Positions 21,301-32,406 of a stretch of DNA of 64,000 bases are shown here, piece after piece. The notes under the pieces were generated by a model. It was not told the DNA's origin and made no database searches. It saw nothing but the letters and a program-made list of their open reading frames with translations. Numbering within the stretch: the first letter of the stretch is position 1; each line of letters begins with the position of its first letter. The DNA is from Acanthamoeba castellanii str. Neff (lineage: Eukaryota > Discosea > Longamoebia > Acanthamoebidae), in assembly GCF_000313135.1 (NCBI RefSeq), contig NW_004457384.1, positions 41,861-105,860 on the forward strand, given 5' to 3'. The position numbers were made by a program, and so were the translations under genes.

Positions 21301-23827
21301 CGTCGGGAGACGGCAGTGGCAGGAACGGACTGAGCATCGGGTACGACTCCTCCGCCTTGAGACCAAAGGCGATCAAACTCCGCACGCTTACGCCCGGTCG
21401 CTGCAGGCTGTGCTCATTTGGTGAGATAAAATAAAAAGGAATCAAAAAACGCAATAATAATACTAACAAATTATAATAAATCATAAATAATAATCGATAG
21501 GCACGAACCTGTACTCGAGACTGACGCCTGAGTCGTAGTCGTCGATGGCCGACCCTTCGATCTGGAAGCCGGGGTTGAGCGGCGGGAGAGCGATGGAGAG
21601 CTCGATGCGCGAGCCCGGCGCCCGGTTGACGTGGTTGCTCAGCAGGTCGAACGAGCACAGCGCGAAGATGACCCGGCAGTCGGCCTGGTAGAGCGACTCG
21701 GCCGCCTCCTCCCATATCTCGCGCTCCGAGAGGGTGCGCCGGCCGCCGTTGGCCATGCCCGAGTCCAACGTGTAGGTTCTGACCACTCGCATGTGAGCAG
21801 ACGCGTGCGAAAGTTGTGGTGTGTGCCGTGTGTGCCATGTGCGCTTGGTGGTTGACGGGGGGGGGGCTCACCCGTATTGAGGCTCGATCCAGAGCTCGGT
21901 CACCAGGTGGGACGGCGGGTGCTGGTAGAGCACATATTGCACCACGCAGCCCGCATATCGTCCAGCGGCGTGCCCGGACGAGACACGGAAACTCATTTCC
22001 TGTTGGCGCGGGTCAGCGAGTGCGCTGTGCGTGTCGTGTGGTGCAGTTTTTTCTGTACCTTGACAAGATTGAAATGGGGCGCTGAAGTGAGCAACAGGAA
22101 GTGATCCCGCAGACGCGCTGCCATGAGCAGCTTCGCCGCCGCTGCCCTTGTGTCGTCCTGTGTGTAGAATAACGTACCAAAGCGAAACGGAAACGAAAAG
22201 TAATTAGAAATCGTTCAAACACAGTCTCCCCCCACACACACAACCAATCCAGGGTGGTTGAGCCGAGCGTACCTCCGGTATGGGCCACACCCAGCGCTTC
22301 TTCCACAGGTAGGTCCCCAGCAGCGGCACGGTGGGCGCATTGAGGGAGGGCAGGCTGCCTTCCCGCGCGTCGGCCACGTCCTTCGGCTCGTACTTGACCA
22401 CGATCGGCCGGAAGAGCTTGCTGAAACTGCCAAACTGCCGGGTCTCGCGCTTCTCCTGAACCATTTTCACCAGAATTTGAATTGGTGATTCGTTATTTTC
22501 GGAGATAAAGCCTTGTTGTGTGGTACGTACGCCGACTTTGGCTTCGTTGATCCTGCGCTTGAGGTTGCGCAGCGCCGACCGCCTCTCTGCGGGCCGCGCG
22601 AAGAAAGACAGGTGCGCCACCACAAAACTGCGCAGAGAAATTAAATCAAAAAGTGAGCCGCACCGCGCTTCGCTCGGGCACCGCTGCTGCGGTGATGACG
22701 TGTAGAGAGGGGTACACACCTGTTGGTCTCCCAGCTCAGTCGCAGGAGGCAGAAGGAGGGCGAGGCAGAGGCGGTGGAGGAGGGCGGAAGGAGCTTCACG
22801 AACACCGACTGCGAGTCGCCGAAGGAGGTCCAGTCGCGGCACACCGCAGTCAGCGTCTCCCTCGCCGGCTGATACAGCTGGTTCAACTGTTCACCACGAC
22901 ACGACACGACACGCGCACGACACACGCGTCAATTGGCGTGTTGAAGGCGGGAGGAGAAGTGGTCGGCCGCGTACCTGGTGGCGCGAGGCGGTGCTCAGGC
23001 TCTCGGCGGCGTGCTCCACCCCGTTGGGGAAGAGCGAGGACTCGGGCAGCAGCAGGAGCTCCAGCTTCTCCGTCTTGAGCCATCGGTGCAGTCGCCCACG
23101 TAGGGCCGGCAGGAGCTCCGAAAATCGCCGGCGTTGCTGCGCGGCGGCACGCGATTGAACGGAAGATGAGTCGTCGAGGGAATCTCGCAGTGGGTGGGCG
23201 GGCGGGTGGTTGGGTGTACCTCTTCCTCCCGGGCCAGCCGGTCCTCCGTTTCAGTGCTCACGGCTGCGCTCCATTTCGAACGAGACGGCCCAGGACCCGC
23301 GTGTCTGGTGGCAAGTGTGATCATCGCAGGTTCCAAAGAGAGCAAGGACGACGCGCACGCAAAGCAACGAGACACACACGCGGCATACCCTTCGGGAGCG
23401 AGCAGGGCCAGCTTGGACATCTTGGTGAGGAGCACCCGGAGGACTCGGTCGGTCTCGGCGATCTCCTCCACGAATTGCTGGATGGGCGAGTGTTGCGTGT
23501 AGCCCGGTTTCTGCATCGATGAGGGCCAGCAAAGTCAATAAAGCTCAGCTCCTGCCGCATGGGCGTGCGGTGGTGCGTGTGCGATTACGCATGTGCGGTG
23601 GTGCGCGTGCGTGTGCGTACGTGTCGGTTTTGGCTATCGAATCGGTGAAGAAAGTCGCGGTGGGCGGCAAGGTAGATGCGGATGTGGAGGGTCCCCAGGA
23701 GCGAGCTGAAGTTGGACTGGCCCAGGGAACCCCTCCGCGACGTGGAACCAGAGGTGAGCCAGTACTCGAGGCTGACGTCCGGCTGCCACCCCAGTCGCAG
23801 CCGCGCGGCCACCTCTCCCTTGCCTGG

Positions 23828-23881
<54 letters not shown>

Positions 23882-26040
23882 ACACACACGAATGGTAGCC
23901 ATGGCTCAGAACTGGGCAGAAGCCAGAGTTGTGGGTGAGTGAAGGCGTACTCTCATCGAAGACCAGGTTGTGCAGCTGGAAGCCCTCCTGCAGCCGCAGG
24001 TCGACGACGTGCGACAGGTGGCAGTCCAGGTGGTACTCGCGCACCTTCAAGCGGCCCACGGGAATCTCGGGCGGAGGGTACGAGACCCACGGAAACGGAT
24101 GATTCACCGCCACCGTCGGAGGCAGCATGCTCGGCAGCAACTGCACACGGCCAACTGATCAGTGTGTCGTGTCGTGTGCGTGTGGTGTCGTTGGTCGTGT
24201 CGTTGGTTGTGCAGCATGTGCCGTGGTGGGGAGTGATGCGTACTGGATCGCTCATGCCGCCGGCCATGTCCGATTCAGGGCGCATGAGTTTGAACTCTTT
24301 GATAAGCAAGTGTCGCTGGATGGCTGTGCAGGCGAGGTCGTTTGCCACGTCCTCCACGGGCCGGTCGCTCAGCAGGTCATCCTCCTGAATGAACTGGCCG
24401 GAGGTGCAGTTGCACAGGAAGCGCAGCATGTCTGGTCCGGACGAGCTTCGAGTGAGATGGGCGCAGAAAATTGAACTGCACACGCACACGCACACGCACC
24501 ACCGCACATAGCAGTAACGATATGTCTCGTATTTACCTGTGTCGGGGATGTAGCCAAAGTGGCAGGAGGGCCGGTCCTCGAATCCGTCGAGCAGGATCAC
24601 CGAGCATGAGATGTCCTCCCGGTTCAACAGCATGACGTAGCTGTCGTAGGTGCGTCCGTCGGGGATGGGCGTCACACCGTCGGTAATCACTGTGCACAGC
24701 GAACAATCAACAACGGCAATCAACGGCAATCAGCGCTCCGCCCGCTAGCGATCACGTGGGTTTTAAAGTAACGTCATCACGCAGGGCTGATGCGTACGAA
24801 TGAGGCCCGGGCTGGCGTCGTGGGGGAGGAGTGTGAGCGCGAACACTCCGTTTTGCAGAGCGACACGAAGGTCGGGTGTGGCGAGTTGAGGTCTTGTGTT
24901 CAGTGAGGTGTGTGGTTGTGGTTGTGGTTGTGGTGCCATTAGCATGGACCGAGGGCGGAACGCAGCGAGGCGGGGAGGTGGGTACGTGTTGAGATAGATG
25001 TGAGCGATGTCGGTTTCGAGATGCTTGAGCTGCTTCTTCAGCGTAGCGAGCAGGGAGTGAGCATTCGCCGAGGTGAGCAATGCGCCTTGCACCAACACTC
25101 GGAATGTGTCGCCGGTAGAACCCTGAGCGAGCACCGACACAAACACCTCCAGCACAACCTGCACTCGTTGAACACCACCGTGAGTTACCGCACACGCACA
25201 CGCACACGCACGCACACAAGCACACAAGCACACCACACAAGCACACACGTGCGATTCAACGTCACAGGGGATGATTAGGGCACCTCTATGTTGAGTGCGG
25301 GGAACACGATCGGCTTGATCAGCTCCAGGAAGCAGTGCTCCAGCACGGTGTAGAAGTGCTCGTAGAGAACGCTCCCCGACGGGGTGAGGCTCGCCACCGA
25401 CGGGCTTATGTCGAGGGAGAACACCAGGCGGTGACGCGCGTAGATTGTGTACACGCTGCTGCCGGGCTTGAGCGCCAGCGGCTGTGTGGCGGCCACCGGA
25501 CCGGCGATCACGGCGGTGGTGGCCGCTGGGGCGACCGCGTCGCTGGCCTTGGCGGCCGCCGTGTGCTTGCCGACGACGACGAGGGTGGCGGCGCTGTTGT
25601 CCTTGGAGGCCGTGCGGAGGGTACCGCGCTTCGACAGCCGCTTGGTCTCCGAGGCAGACAGGAGGAAGTGCGAGCCCAGCCGCGTGGTGGCCGAGAGCAT
25701 GAATAGCCCGAGCGCTTCATCGTCCTGCACAGTTGTACAGCAAACGCAAGAAACAGATGCAAGCACGACAATTAGCAAAGTCCATTGCTTGCATTGCGAC
25801 AATTTAAGGAAGAAATTAAAATCTGAATGGAGATCGTGAGGGAGAAATCCCACTCAATCAAGTGAGAGGAATAATGATGATGGATCGGAGGCGCACCTCT
25901 GCGACCTCTAACGAGGTGGCGGCAAGCAGTCGCTCTACAAACCACAGGAGACGGTCATTGCGAGCAAAGGAGGAGTGATCCGAGACCACCAAGAAGAGCT
26001 CATTCGTTGCCAAAGGCTCAGCATTCGGTAGTGCCGCCAT
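12393..26040 (-). CDS. SZT2: SZT2 homologue, scaffold subunit of the KICSTOR complex
   Basis: In animals SZT2 anchors the GATOR1 complex at lysosomes so that mTORC1 responds to amino acids. I trace about 40 exons giving roughly 3,300 residues, close to the human length. N-terminal matches are strong: FLVVSDHSSFARNDRLLWFV (26040-25890), then VYTIYARHRLVFSLDISPS and LYEHFYTVLEHCFLELIKP (25470-25290), FRVLVQGALL (near 25100), VITDGVTPIPD (24690) and SCHFGYIPDT (24550). The C-terminal half has RRRWFAIGKITADRAEVLTY and NWATSLTERL (about 15890-15790) before QKMGLYCRLSHL (15615). Family-unlike insertions include an Asp/Thr-rich tract at 19730-20250 and Gly/Ser-rich tracts at 13300-13630 and 15150-15280. 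Introns hold CA and TGTCG repeats. The last exon appears to change frame near 12740 (see findings). ATG 26040 opens exon 1. Confidence 0.9.
17905..17978. repeat. TGTCG-type intronic repeat in SZT2
   Basis: A variant pentanucleotide array with interspersed GTCGTTGG units, lying within an SZT2 intron. On the transcribed strand it reads as CGACA, the opposite orientation to the array in the mannosidase gene. Confidence 0.8.
23829..23889. repeat. (CA)n microsatellite in an SZT2 intron
   Basis: About 30 CA units lie just downstream of the exon encoding GKGEVAARLRLGW, in intron sequence. The apparent Cys-Val or His-Thr open frames through it are artefacts. Confidence 0.95.
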
Positions 26041-26195
26041 GTGCTTGCCCCTTGCGGCCGCAATCGAGCATGCGAATTCGGCGACTGATGTGTGTTGCTA
26101 CTTGCTTTTGCTTTTCACTTGTTTTCTCAGACGAACCCGCGAAAAAGAAAACCAAACAAAACTCTGAACGCCGCACAAGAGGTTGTGGCTACGGT

Positions 26196-28638
26196 TCAAG
26201 CCAGACGGAACTGGTAGTCTCCGCTCATGGTCACGTAGCGCACCCACGGGAGTGCCTGATATCTGTTGCGTTGTCCAGAGGCGATGGATCGTCATGTGAG
26301 CATAGGTGCCGAGAGCCTCATTGAGCGTTGCGTAAACAAACTGTGGTGATGTACCCTGAACGCTCAAAGACCTTGAGGTAACGGACCTGAAGGCCCGACA
26401 CAGGCAAACCGGGAATCTCGAAGTGGACGGTGATGGGCGGGTGCGCGAACCTCGGCGCGTCTTCCTCGCCTCCTGCGGCGGGCGCGAGCATTCCGTTGTT
26501 CATATTAGATGCTGCCCATGGCGGCTGGGAGCATGGAGGGCCGGAGTGTACCGCCGGTCGAGGGAAGTGCGACGTGCGCCCGGAGCAGGAACTCCTTGCC
26601 GCCCTGGAAGCTGGGGATATGCCAACAGATGGCGTCCTTCTCTGGCACGTACTGTAATAGGCCATGAAAAGAAGAAGAAGAAGAATAGGAATGAGAACAG
26701 GAACAGGAACAAGAATAAGAATAAGAACGTGATATAATTAAATAAATAACTAATAAATAAGAATAAATAACATTATTTGAATTACCTTCACGGAACCACT
26801 ACTGGAGTTGGTCCTGAACTTGGGCGAATCCGCGTCGGGAGGCACGGGCACGAAGATGTTGACGTTCTTGGCCGTCGAACGGGTCTTGAACTGCGCTCGA
26901 GCCTGTGCCCATCGCACGACATTCCATGCACGCATGGATTAGTCACCAGCCGTAAGGTACACTCATGTGCGTGCAAACTGTGCAGCCATGGGCGCTGGTG
27001 AGGGGGTACCTTGATGAGATATTCGACGCGCGAGTGTTGGTGCACGTTGACGATAGCTTCCACCCAGATGAGCGGCTTGATCTGCGCACGCGTGTGGCCG
27101 GAGGCCACGTACAGTTTAAAAAAAGGAAAGGAAAGGAAAGCCACGCAGGAGAACGAGAGAGCAATGAATACGTGGAGAGTGCTGAGTCGGTAGGTCATCA
27201 GCGAGAACTCCTCGTCGGGCGGGATGAAGCTGATAATCCTGTTTTGTGTTGAGAGTGGGTGAGAGAACTTAAGTACCACCCCTCAAGTGAGCACCCAGTG
27301 TACACTGAGACCACTACGTACCTGTCCCTTTCGAACTCGGTGAGTGATACACACTGATTGAACGCGATGTCTTCCATCACCACCGTCCCCTTGCCGCCCG
27401 AGGCTGCACCCGTACAACGCATGCCGGAGATGAGGTTTATCTAAACAATGACAACAATAACAAAAACAACATAATAATAACAAAAAGAGATAGAGAAGAA
27501 ACAAGTGCGGTACCGGTGAGGGAGGACTCGAGTTGCAGGCGGTCGTTGAGCCCGAGGGAGAGGTTGGGCATGCCCGACAGCTCGGGCTTGATCCTGATCT
27601 GACCCGTCAAGTCCGAACGCAGCACCGCTCCGTTGGCGCTCACCTAATCGTGGTACGCGGCCGCCGCACAGCACGACACCGACCAACAACGACAGCGCAA
27701 GCACAACAGGTTCTGCGATTAGCGTGCGCAGCTCCCAACGTGGCGTGCGTCTCCCATTGGAGATGAGATGAGATGAGATGCAGGCGATCGTACGAGAAGG
27801 TTGACTTTTTCGATGACATCGAGGAAGACCTCGTTGGACGCGTACTTGGCGCTGCCATTGCGCCACGGCACCGCCGTACTCAGCGAGGGCGCCGGCCGCA
27901 CCTCCTTCTGAAGCTTGTACGAGTCTTGTGTGATAAACCTGCAATCACACGAAACACACATAGCACACGACGCACGACACGCACGACACACGACGCGCAG
28001 ACCACGCGTGTAAGATTCGTGTGCGACGCTACATCGCAGGCGAAAGCAGGAGAAGTGTGCACTCTTTGAGAATCTTGGCGTCGGTGGCTTGCGGATAGCC
28101 AAAGTCCATCATCTCGTCGAGGAGCTCGTAGATGATGATGAAGTTGTCCTTGATGCTCTCCTCCTCGAGTCTGTTGAAGTAGCTCACCAGCACCTGGATG
28201 AGCTTGTACAGAAAGAGCAGCATCATCGCCGCGTCCGCGTTCTTCGGGGTCACCGCCAGAACTGTGTGTGTTGAACATGTGCGGTGGCGTGGTTTAGAGG
28301 AGCCGAGAAGATGAAACAAACGTGAGCCAAGAAGATGAACATACGGATGAGGTTGCTGTGGTTGACGGAGACGTAGGTGATGCCGTCCTCCACAAAGATG
28401 GGCTTCGCCTCTGAGTCCTCGGAGGCCATAAAGATGTCCATGAATCGCTCTGCCGCCCCCAGCCGCACATCGCCGCGGTAGTCGCGCCAGATCAGGACCT
28501 TCCCCTGTTCAAACGATGTTTCGGTTTGCCATCTTTCAATTTATTGCTATGTACAAAGCTTCTACTCTCAAATTTGATGCGTGTCAAAGGATTACGAACC
28601 CGAGAGTCGAGAATGAACACAGCCGATGGACCAAACAT
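26196..28638 (-). CDS. AP1M1: AP-1 clathrin adaptor complex, mu subunit
   Basis: The medium chain of AP-1 binds tyrosine-based sorting signals and acts in clathrin traffic between trans-Golgi and endosomes. Exon 1 (28638-28600) encodes MFGPSAVFILDSR and splices to exon 2 (from 28504) to give ILDSRGKVLIWRDYRGDV, the classic longin-domain start. Conserved blocks follow: EEESIKDNFIIIYELLDE (28170), RNGSAKYASNEVFLDVIEK (27860), LSGMPNLSLGLND (27580), ISFIPPDEEFSLMTYRL (27220), KPLIWVEAIV (27080), VPPDADSPKF (26850) and VSGLQVRYLKVFERSG (26400). The last exon (26262-26196) gives YQALPWVRYVTMSGDYQFRL. That ending and the SGYQALPWVRY block fit AP-1 rather than AP-2 or AP-4. Length and domain order are complete. 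It begins 382 bp after the HMGR stop and ends 155 bp before the SZT2 start. Confidence 0.95.
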
Positions 28639-29020
28639 TCTTCTCGTGATCAGCGCTGTGCCTTGTGTTGCTCTTCTTCCGTTGCTTTTTCTTCCCTTCT
28701 TTCTTTTATTTGAATTAAAAAATATGAGTAAAATGCAGAAAAGGGAAGCCAACAGCCAGAAAAGGTGCGAGCCAATCGAATCGAAAAATACAAGCATGCT
28801 GGGTTCTTTACTCGTGACATTGGCCTGTGTGTCTGCCTGCTCGTACACGCGCGCTCCTACATGTGTGTTGGGTGTGGGTATCGCCTTGTGCGTTGGAGTG
28901 CCGCCCTGGCCGTACAAGGAACCAACAACCACAACCATCCTAATAATAAATTAACGCCGCTCCTCGCTCCTCGCTCCTCGCTCTCCCCTTCATCCTTCGC
29001 CCAGTTGCGCTGCTCGCCCT
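28639..29020. other. Intergenic region, AP-1 mu promoter and HMGR 3' region
   Basis: Holds the presumed promoter of the AP-1 mu gene and the 3' UTR of HMG-CoA reductase, both on the minus strand. It is less GC-rich than the flanking coding sequence. I see no gene in it. Confidence 0.6.
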
Positions 29021-31670
29021 TCACTTCGCCCGGTTCAGTTGCATGTGACTTCGCGTCAGGTGGCCAGCTGGTCAATAGATACGCTCGGGTTAGTACGAAA
29101 GCCAACGCGCGACCCTTCAGGAGGGCACGGGACTTTGTGGTGGTGGTGGGGGCATTGTACCGGCGAGCGCGGCCATCAGGGACAGCTCTCCGGCGAGCAC
29201 ACCCGCGCACACCACCTCGGCCAGCTTCTCGGCATTCCGGCCCGGGTTCTCCTCCGACGCTCCCTGCGCGCAGAGAGAGAGAGAGAGAGATGGGGCAAAG
29301 CGGCGGGGCGGGCGCGGAAGATCATCAGCGTTGCGGCCAATTATGGAGTCGGGTGGGGTGGGGCAAGCGGCCGTAAAGAGTGAGTGAGGGGAGGGGGTAC
29401 CTTGACGTGGAGGAGGTCGAGACAGGCCGACTGGGCCGGCAGGTGGGTTCCGCCGCCCACGGTGCCGACCTCGATAGAGGGCATCGTGCACGAAATGTAC
29501 AGATCGTTGCCGTCGTCGGTCCTGTTGGACGTCCCAGTGCATTGGAAAACAGCAATTTGCGAGTCAGAACTGTGCGAGGCCAACGGTATTATCATAAAAC
29601 GCCAAGTAATGAGAGTTTGTGGTGAGCTACGTACGGCTCCATTATGGTGAGACAGTTGGAGCTCTCGACGTTTTGGGCCGGGTCCTGGCCAGTGGCGATG
29701 AAGATGGCCGTCACGATGTTGGCCGCGTGCGCGTTGAACCCGCCTGCGTAATATGCGAAGAACCACACACGGTCAGACTAATAGTGATAATAATTAGCGT
29801 TGCAGTGGGGTGGTGGCTCGTTGTTTATACCGATGGAGCCGGCCATGGCCGAGCCGATGAGGTTCTTCTGCGTGTTGAGCTCCACCATGGCCCGCACCGT
29901 GGTCTTGAGAACGCTCTCCACGACGTCGCCCTTGATGATGGCCTCGCACACGACCGACTTGCCGCGTCCCTCGATCCAGTTCATGCTCGACGGCTTCTTG
30001 TCCGTGCAGTAGTTGCCCGACAGACTGTGTGTCGTGTGTCGTTGCAGCCAACGGTGGTGGTCAGCCAGTCAATAACGTGTGCGCGCGCACCAATGCTCGA
30101 GGGGGGGGGCTTTTACCTGACGATGAGCATGTCAGGGAAGGCCTGCTGGATGAAGGCCAGGGCCTTTTCGGTGCCCTTGGAGAGCATGTTCATGCCCATC
30201 GCGTCGCCCGTGCTGCTCCGGAATCGGATGTAGGCGTTGCGCCCGGCGATCGCCACTTTGATCTGCACAAACAAACCAAATACATACAAAAGAGAGAAGG
30301 GGAGTGAGATATACGAGTGTGCGGTGGCGGCAGCGACTCGGGCAAGAACGGAGTGCATACGTCACGAAGGCGGGCGAAGCGGCTCGTGCTGTCAAAGTCG
30401 CTCTTCACCTGCGCAAAGTTCTCCGGCTCTTCGAGCCACGCCTTCAGCTGCGCCGCCTCCTTGGCCGACTTCATCCTAACCACCGATGACGTCAGCCGAC
30501 GGGGACGAAAAGAAAAGAGTGGTGACGTGTCGATAATGATCGTGGGTGGTGGACAAGAGACGAACCTGACGCAGGGTCCGCGGGTCATGCCGTTGGTGGT
30601 CACTACGGCGGTGGCGCCGCCTGAGACGGAGATGGCCTTGCAGCCCCGATGGGTGCTGGCCACGAGGCAGCCCTCTGTGGTGGCCATGGGCAGATGCACG
30701 TTCTCCCCGTTGAGCAGCATGGGTCCCGCCACGCCCACCGGGATGGGCACGTAGCCTGTGCGCACGCGCGGCGGTCAGCTCAGTGTTTAGCATCAAACAC
30801 ACGCGTGCGGGCGGAGCGACACGACACGACACACGAGTAGCGGCGGTGCAAGTGTGGGCGCCCGAAAGGGGTATGGTACCGATGACGTTCTCGCAGCAGC
30901 GGCCAAACACGGAGGAGTAGTCGAACTGCTCGAAGGGCAGCGGCTGCATGTTGAACCCGTCGCGCGCCAAATTGGACTCTATGGGCGCCAAAGAAAAGAA
31001 GTAGCGCAAGTAGTAGAAGTAGAAGGTGGTCGTGGTGAGTAGATGTCGGGCAAGCGTGAGAGGCAGAGGAAGAGAGAAAGATGGGCGCACCCAAGAGCAA
31101 ACGCCTGATGCGAACGGCGCGTTCCATGTCGCCCAGCGTCTTCTCGAGCATGTAGGGCGGCAGCTTGCCCTGCTTGACGAGCTCCAGAATCTCGGCGTCG
31201 CTACGCTCGGGTAGCGGCGTGGTCTCGTCTGTCTTCTTGGCCTCCTCCTTCATGGGCGCCACCTCGAGCGTGGTGTCGAGCCTGCACGAGGGCTTTCTGT
31301 CTTCATTCGCCTGCTCATCTTCTCGTTGGGCAATCACCTCTTCGATCGAGACCTTGGCAGATTGCGCCGTTCCTCCATTTTCCGATTCCATGCTCTCCTT
31401 CATTTTGTGATTCCGCTTTCGCTTTTGAATGATCGGCCCGTCGCGATCGTTGTATGTGACATCTTCCACGGGAGCAATCGCGTCATTACCGGCCGACAGC
31501 AAGTTGTTGGCGAAGAGAGGGATGAGGAATTTAGGGGTATTGATGCTGAATCCCTGTGTACGATTTACCACGAGAGTTATTTGTTATTTATATATTTCAA
31601 AGCATCGTATATATATCTAATGGAGGGGGGATACCCATTTGTAGAGAGGACTGAAGTCGCGTATGGACAT
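29021..31670 (-). CDS. HMGR: HMG-CoA reductase (class I catalytic domain)
   Basis: Catalyses NADPH-dependent reduction of HMG-CoA to mevalonate, the committed step to sterols and isoprenoids. Exon 1 (31670-31635) and exon 2 (31553-31091) give a hydrophilic leader ending [20 protein letters not shown], the normal linker before the catalytic domain. All catalytic residues are visible: Glu in [11 protein letters not shown] (30690), Lys in [17 protein letters not shown] (29980), Asp in ATGQDPAQN (29680) and His in GHLTRSHMQ (last exon, 29067-29021). [16 protein letters not shown] is built across an intron at 30880. The odd point is the N-terminus: no sterol-sensing or other transmembrane segment is present, and an in-frame TAG lies 18 bases before the ATG. 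An acceptor-like CAG sits between that stop and the ATG, so an upstream exon cannot be excluded. Confidence 0.96.
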
Positions 31671-32406
31671 GGTGCCGACTGCGGTCTATGGGCTTTGATG
31701 GTTGGCACCAACTACACCGTCCGAGCTGGTTACGCGATCTTTGGCGCAAGATGTTTGGCGCGAGGAACGGGAGCAAATTTTGCAGCTTTGCGTCAGCTCC
31801 ACCGAACCGATCGTGCTGCTGTTGGTGGCCTGCGTCAAAAATATATCCTATTATTCTTGACACGGAGTCAAGACCTCCACCACTCAGATCTTGGGCTCCG
31901 CGTAGTTGGCATGCCTCGCATATTTGAAAGTCTTGTGTTTTCTTGGCACCACAGCATTTTACGATCTTGTAGCGGGCGATTCGTGCAATCACTAGCTTCT
32001 GCCGAAGAGATGCGGTGCGAATACCTGTGGATTTGATTACTATTCCTTGCAACGCCGAAACACAATCTGCACCTGTTTCAATTTAATCTCATTTTTGTTG
32101 TGCAGAAGGCTGGGCCGAGGGGTGTGCCCTCTCCCGGTGGCGGGATGTAGGAGCCCCCTGCAACAACACACAACGAGCTCGCGAAACCTCTCTGTGCTGG
32201 CTTCTCCTGGGCTTTTCCCTCCCCGCCCGCCCTTCATCTTCTTTCGTCCGCCTTCTTCTTCTCCGCTTCTCGCGCCACGCTTCGCCTCCTCGCCGCTCAC
32301 GCTGCCCCGACCGAGCCTCCTCGCCCAGTCCTGCCGCCTCTTCGTCTCCTCCGCCGGCGACCACGACGCTGCGACGCCTGCAGCGCCGGCCGAGCAGGAG
32401 GCAAGC
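31671..32406. other. Divergent promoter region between HMGR and the HA-repeat gene
   Basis: Clearly less GC-rich than its surroundings at 31680-32100. It must hold the HMGR promoter and the 5' region of the plus-strand gene. A pyrimidine tract ending in TGCAG at 32105 looks like a splice acceptor on the plus strand, so the downstream gene may have an upstream exon here. A minus-strand open frame (31597-32052) with two CxxC pairs has no ATG start and is not called. Confidence 0.5.

Noticed and set aside
23823..23892. Possible CRISPR-like or coding repeat
   Set aside because: A plain CA dinucleotide run without spacers, in an intron.
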